From Astropecten irregularis (taxonomy: Eukaryota; Echinodermata; Asteroidea; Paxillosida; Astropectinidae), in assembly GCA_963971285.1 (NCBI GenBank), contig OZ020258.1:8638614-8702613 (forward strand): DNA of 64,000 bases, given 5' to 3'. Position 1 is the stretch's first letter; each line of letters opens with the position of its first letter. Below are positions 60,810 through 64,000 of this stretch, in pieces. The notes under the pieces were generated by a model. The model made no database searches. It worked only from the letters and a program-made list of their open reading frames with translations, and had not been told where the DNA came from. Position numbers and translations under genes: made by a program.

Positions 60810-60943
60810 TGTTGGCAGAGCATCCGGCCATGAGGCAGATCATGGCCAACGTAGCCAGGGAAAGACTACAGAAGATCATTGAGAGCAGTGCCGAGAAGGT
60901 CGGGTACCAGACCGCCGATGACGAAAACGATGAGTCCAATTAA
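60810..60943 (+). CDS. Last coding exon of an unidentified protein (C-terminal 44 residues)
   Basis: The exon is read in the frame whose first two bases complete a codon begun upstream. It encodes LAEHPAMRQIMANVARERLQ, then a basic/acidic helix-like stretch KIIESSAEKVGYQTADD and the acidic end ENDESN, with stop TAA at 60,941-60,943. Codons are more GC-rich than the surroundings and the tract before it is a good acceptor, both fitting a real exon. The upstream exons lie left of the minisatellite or outside the window, and I found none. I do not recognise the family. Alternative: a 60-residue stand-alone frame starting at ATG 60,761, whose hydrophobic start mimics a signal peptide. That hydrophobicity is simply what a polypyrimidine tract encodes, so I prefer the exon. 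Confidence 0.6.
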
Positions 60944-61740
60944 AACCCAGATGAACTTAGTCCAAAATAGTCCAAAAGCTTGGTTAAACGCAAGAATCCA
61001 AAACTTGAGCTAGTATAACTTAATATTTGACGACTCCAAACAAAGAACAGACAATTATATTGTTCTTTCCAAAGAAACAAGGCACTGAAATAAGAACACA
61101 GTTACAAATGAATTCATTCCAATATTATTTCTTTATTGGAGAAAAAAAAAAATCACAATATTTATGTACAATTGACGTGCCAAGATCTGATGAATGTTTT
61201 CATGTTTTATGCCCTATAATTGGAGAAAAATCTCGACAAAAAATATTCTGTCCTGTAAACGAAGAATTTGATGTGCTCTAGCCATGACACGTCCCTCGAT
61301 AAGTTTTTCAGATTGTCACTCAGTTTAGGACTTGATTTCATCGAAATGACACTTTTTGCTTTCCAACCCCCCTGTTTTCTGAAGGCTAAATCTGCCCTAA
61401 CTGTTCGCCTGCACAGAGCCAAACAGTTGCTATCCTGTGACAATGGTTTCTTCTCTCAAATTGTTCATGTAATCCCATTAACATCAAACCAATCTGTATT
61501 CCACTGGCAATTGAATAGGTACTTAACCACAAAACCACAAAGCATTACCTTGAAGTTTGTAAGTCTAGCATTCTGTACCAAATGCTCGTTTTATGAATAT
61601 GGTATCAAGTATAAGCTTCACCTTCTGCTAAATACTTAGAGAAAAAAGTACTTACTAGAAGTATTTACTTGGAAGCACCTGCTAGTTTTTATGAATACGA
61701 GCCCAGGCCTTATCTATGATTGGACTAATCTATGAATAAA
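60944..61740 (+). other. Probable 3' untranslated region with AATAAA at 61,735
   Basis: Sequence after the stop is AT-rich with no supported coding content. The first canonical AATAAA on the plus strand after the stop is at 61,735-61,740. Further ones are at 62,122-62,127, 62,205-62,210 and 62,952-62,957, so the true end is uncertain. Open frames of 84 and 123 codons here have no recognisable motif and one has an overlapping minus-strand frame, so I treat them as chance. Confidence 0.4.
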
Positions 61741-62676
61741 TTAGTGCCAGAATCCTTCTCAGAATTTCAACTTGTGAACAACACCAATTTTCAAAATGTT
61801 TGATTGAATTTGAATTATGAATATCATAATGAAAGCTACCAAATACAGCATAGATTTTAACATAGAAGAGTGTAATCCATGGGGAGCTAACTTTGCCAAG
61901 CATAAAGGATTCTGTCAAAACATGCATTATGACCAAATTTCATAACTGAATATGCCACACCTGTATGGAATGGCTATTTAAATGTCAAAGTTATTTGTTT
62001 GAAAGAATTCAAAAGAAAGTGTTGAGAATAATACTTGAGCCTGAATATTCACAGGGTGTCCCAGATAAAACGAAACTGAGATTTGTCAATGTTTAATCCT
62101 ATTTTAATTTCACTTTTGAATAATAAATGACACATATCTGGAAAGCTTAATTCCTCAGCTTTCATTTGATATTATTCATATGATACGTACCTCATGCATG
62201 AATGAATAAAGACAATATGAATCAAGGCTATCAAAAATGTATTTGCACAACGATAATTTAATTTTAAAGAATCAATCGCATTTCTGTAGACTCTGACATG
62301 ATAAATATTGTCGATGGTGGACGAGGTTATATTGACTAAAGCAGGATGCCAACCTGATCAAATGGTGCATTGCAATTCAGTCAGTTGAAAAACCTGACAT
62401 ACACACTGATAATGATGTATATTGAAGTCAATCTTAATACATATACATTAAAATATATGAGTGATAAAATGCTGCAAACTGCTCATCAACCACAAGAATG
62501 ACCTGAAATATATCAAGGCAACTGACATTTCCATCAAACCATGATCTTTCTCAAAGCCTAAAGCATACACAATATGTCAATGTTCAGTAATAGATACTGA
62601 TGTGTCTAAAGCTGTACATGAACATTATACATGTAACTTATTGAGTTTATACAATGTAGACAAAAAAAGTACAGTA
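61741..62676. other. AT-rich non-coding stretch
   Basis: No supported gene. A motif CAGGGTGTCCCAGATAAAAC at 62,052-62,071 resembles ends of some DNA transposons, but I found no inverted partner nearby. Confidence 0.4.
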
Positions 62677-62810
62677 CAGTGGAACGCTGCTACAATGAAC
62701 ATTGGGCTATACTGAACATCATCCTTGGCTCCCAATTGTGTGTACAAATGACCACTATAATGGACAATTTATGTGAATCCTGCCGTGTTGGTTGTAGTGA
62801 CATTCCACTG
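62677..62810. mobile_element. pogo/Tigger-like MITE, 134 bp, TA target duplication
   Basis: The left end is CAGTGGAACGCTGCTACAAT followed by GAAC. The right end is GTTGGTTGTAGTGACATTCC followed by ACTG, its inverted complement with a few mismatches over about 24 bp. TA lies directly outside both ends (62,675-62,676 and 62,811-62,812). Ends of the form CAGTGGAACCTCGCTATAA with TA duplications are typical of pogo/Tigger-type elements. The element is far too short to encode a transposase, so it is non-autonomous. Confidence 0.85.
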
Positions 62811-62812
62811 TA

Positions 62813-63076
62813 TTGTATTTAACCATTTCTGCAAGATTTGTGGTCATCATTCATATTGGCGCACATCATTGTTACATATTTTGATACTTTCTTCAGCTAT
62901 AATAATGTTGTGATAGATTTATATCAATTTCTATACAGCCAGTAAGAAAAGAATAAATAGGATTATAGATTCTTGATCCACTTCAAATTGTGCATTTGTA
63001 CAAATTAATTTCTTTGGTTCAGGCACTTTGACAATCGTAATAAATACAGTTTTAGAAATGTAAATGTATGGAACCC
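62813..63076. other. AT-rich non-coding stretch between MITEs
   Basis: No open frame, repeat or RNA gene that I can support. Confidence 0.4.
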
Positions 63077-63292
63077 TAGAGGTGCCATCCGACTTGTTGA
63101 GATCTTGAGACTAAGCATCTTGGGATGATGATATCTTGATTTTAGGATGTCGTCATCCCGTGATAAATTATCTCAAGAAGTCGTCATCTTGATTTTAGGA
63201 TGTCAACGTCCCGTAATAAATTATCTCAAGATGTCGTCATATTGATTTTAGGATGTCGTCATCATCTGATAATTTATTGGATTGCACCTCTA
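63077..63292. mobile_element. MITE-like element, 216 bp, with internal 53-bp tandem repeat
   Basis: TAGAGGTGCCATCC at 63,077-63,090 is matched by GGATTGCACCTCTA at 63,279-63,292, a 14-bp terminal inverted repeat with one mismatch. Inside, CTTGATTTTAGGATGT recurs at about 63,135, 63,188 and (as ATTGATTTTAGGATGT) 63,241, a 53-bp period, with GATAAATTATCTCAAGA between. No coding sequence. The terminal TA could be part of the repeat or a target duplication. Confidence 0.68.
63135..63275 (+). repeat. 53-bp tandem repeat inside the MITE-like element
   Basis: Three starts at 53-bp spacing: TTTTAGGATGTCGTCATCCC, TTTTAGGATGTCAACGTCCC and TTTTAGGATGTCGTCATCAT. The core GATGTCGTCATC is close to self-complementary (GATG and CATC), so each unit can form a small hairpin. 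Confidence 0.8.
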
Positions 63293-63633
63293 GAGCTCTA
63301 GAGCACAAAACAGGAGCAGACCGGCTGGTGCAACAGTGGAAGACTCAACCCAGCCACAAGCACATCAGTAGGAGAAAGATGACGAATGAGGACATGAGGT
63401 ACTAGACATGCTGTTCCTCAATGACCAGGTTGAAATTATTGATATACAGAAGGATTTCCAGTAGCCAGAGAGATGCTCCTCCTCGTTGCCTGAAACGTTG
63501 GATCCTAGACCTACAGTATTCAGTCAAAGAAATAATAACAGAGAAATATGAACAACCAAAAAACTTGTTTCTGAAAACACTGTGTATTGGCTGTACACCA
63601 ATACTTCTCAACCTTGCCACTATTAGCAATAAA
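63293..63633. other. Spacer with coding-like frames of uncertain status
   Basis: Between two MITE-like elements. Overlapping frames run on both strands (63,421-63,786 plus; 63,402-63,779 minus), but their 3' or 5' halves lie in the next MITE, so neither is a gene as it stands. On the minus strand a frame after CGTTTCAG (an acceptor-like end) reads QRGGASLWLLEILLYINNF and stops at the TAG at 63,402-63,404. It could be a short exon relic. I do not recognise it. Confidence 0.25.
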
Positions 63634-63870
63634 CAGGGGCCAATTTTACGGCGCTGCTTAGCACAAACATTTGCTAAGCATGACATTTCTGTCTTAATAA
63701 AAAAACATTTGAATGTGTTGTGTATCACTTGTGATTGTTCTTTAGCACATTGTTCATTGACCATGAATATCAAATGCAACTTTTAATGGTTGTTTGCTTT
63801 TGTATTGGGCAAGACATTTTTGTGCTAAGCAAATGTTTGTGCTTAGCATTTAAATGAAATTGGATCCAGG
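63634..63870. mobile_element. MITE with GCTTAGCACAAA terminal repeats, about 237 bp
   Basis: TGCTTAGCACAAACATTTGC at 63,656-63,675 is inverted at 63,829-63,848 (19 of 20 positions). The outer parts pair as GGGGCCAATTTTACGG (left) with AAATGAAATTGGATCC (right), less perfectly. Arms total about 45 bp; the centre is AT-rich and has no transposase. Ends of this style are, from memory, common in marine invertebrate genomes. Exact borders and target duplication are not clear. It supplies half of two overlapping open frames, which are therefore rejected. Confidence 0.75.
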
Positions 63871-64000
63871 TTATTTCACTCACTCAATGCTCAATTTTCA
63901 ATCTTGATTGAACACTTTGACAATATTCACTGCAGGTCATGATTGCAATAAATATTGAAATAATTATACACAATAAAACCATAAAACAGGTTTACATAGT
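63871..64000. other. AT-rich end of window
   Basis: No feature supported. Two AATAAA-type hexamers occur (CAATAAATATTG near 63,948 and CAATAAAACC near 63,972) without an associated gene in view. Confidence 0.4.

Noticed and set aside
61027-61639. 84- and 123-codon plus-strand frames and a 78-codon minus-strand frame
   Set aside because: AT-rich sequence after the terminal exon, overlapping in both strands, no recognisable motif. Probably 3' UTR.
61560-61705. Inverted pair around TTTTATGAATATGG and TTTTTATGAATACG
   Set aside because: On inspection both are in the same orientation and similarity is limited to a short AT-rich core, so no hairpin or element is supported.
61730-61936. 68-codon minus-strand frame
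   Set aside because: Short, AT-rich, no motif and no splice or promoter context.
62052-62075. CAGGGTGTCCCAGATAAAAC as a transposon end
   Set aside because: Similar starts are seen in some DNA elements, but no inverted partner or target duplication was found nearby.
63402-63786. Overlapping 125-codon minus and 121-codon plus frames as a gene
   Set aside because: About half of each lies in a MITE with clear inverted ends, and I recognise no protein family in the remainder.

Overview
This window is eukaryotic, from an animal genome. There is no prokaryotic gene organisation. The evidence is a long satellite array, minisatellites, short non-autonomous inverted-repeat transposons (one with pogo/Tigger-like ends and TA target duplications), and a coding exon preceded by a branch-point-like sequence, a polypyrimidine tract and AG. 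The style of the MITEs, especially the GCTTAGCACAAA ends near 63.65 and 63.84 kb, suggests a marine invertebrate, perhaps a deuterostome such as an echinoderm or amphioxus. That placement is inference from pattern memory and was not tested by a search.

About 88% of the window (1 to about 56,280, continuing past the left edge) is one head-to-tail satellite array. The monomer is about 216-220 bp and there are roughly 255-260 copies, all in the same orientation. Monomers differ in their linker, giving classes of about 216, 217 and 220 bp, and in diagnostic internal variants. They are arranged in nested, mosaic higher-order repeats (HORs) of 2, 3, 4, 5, 8, 9, 12 and 15 monomers. Diagnostic variants divide the array into successive domains: 1-5.1, 5.1-25.2, 25.2-42.7, 42.7-53.8 and 53.8-56.3 kb. 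Divergence rises sharply in the last 2.5 kb and ends in one heavily diverged monomer (56.28-56.52 kb), so the true array edge is captured. Short open frames occur in nearly every monomer on both strands. They look like by-products of homogenisation, not genes.

From 56.5 to 60.0 kb there is a repeat-rich flank. A unit of about 1 kb is tandemly duplicated (from 56,731 and from 57,714). Each copy holds a 16-bp-period minisatellite and a minus-strand sequence that looks like a decayed Dbl-homology (RhoGEF-type) exon. Downstream are a large imperfect inverted repeat (58,449-59,065) and scattered copies of the same modules.

From 60.3 to 64.0 kb there is a C-rich (minus-strand G-rich) minisatellite. 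It is followed directly by a splice acceptor and the apparent last coding exon of an unidentified plus-strand gene (60,810-60,943), its probable 3' UTR, and three MITE-like elements (62,677-62,810, 63,077-63,292, about 63,634-63,870). The genic content is therefore one terminal exon and two decayed exon copies. The notable biology is the architecture and turnover of the satellite array and its edge.
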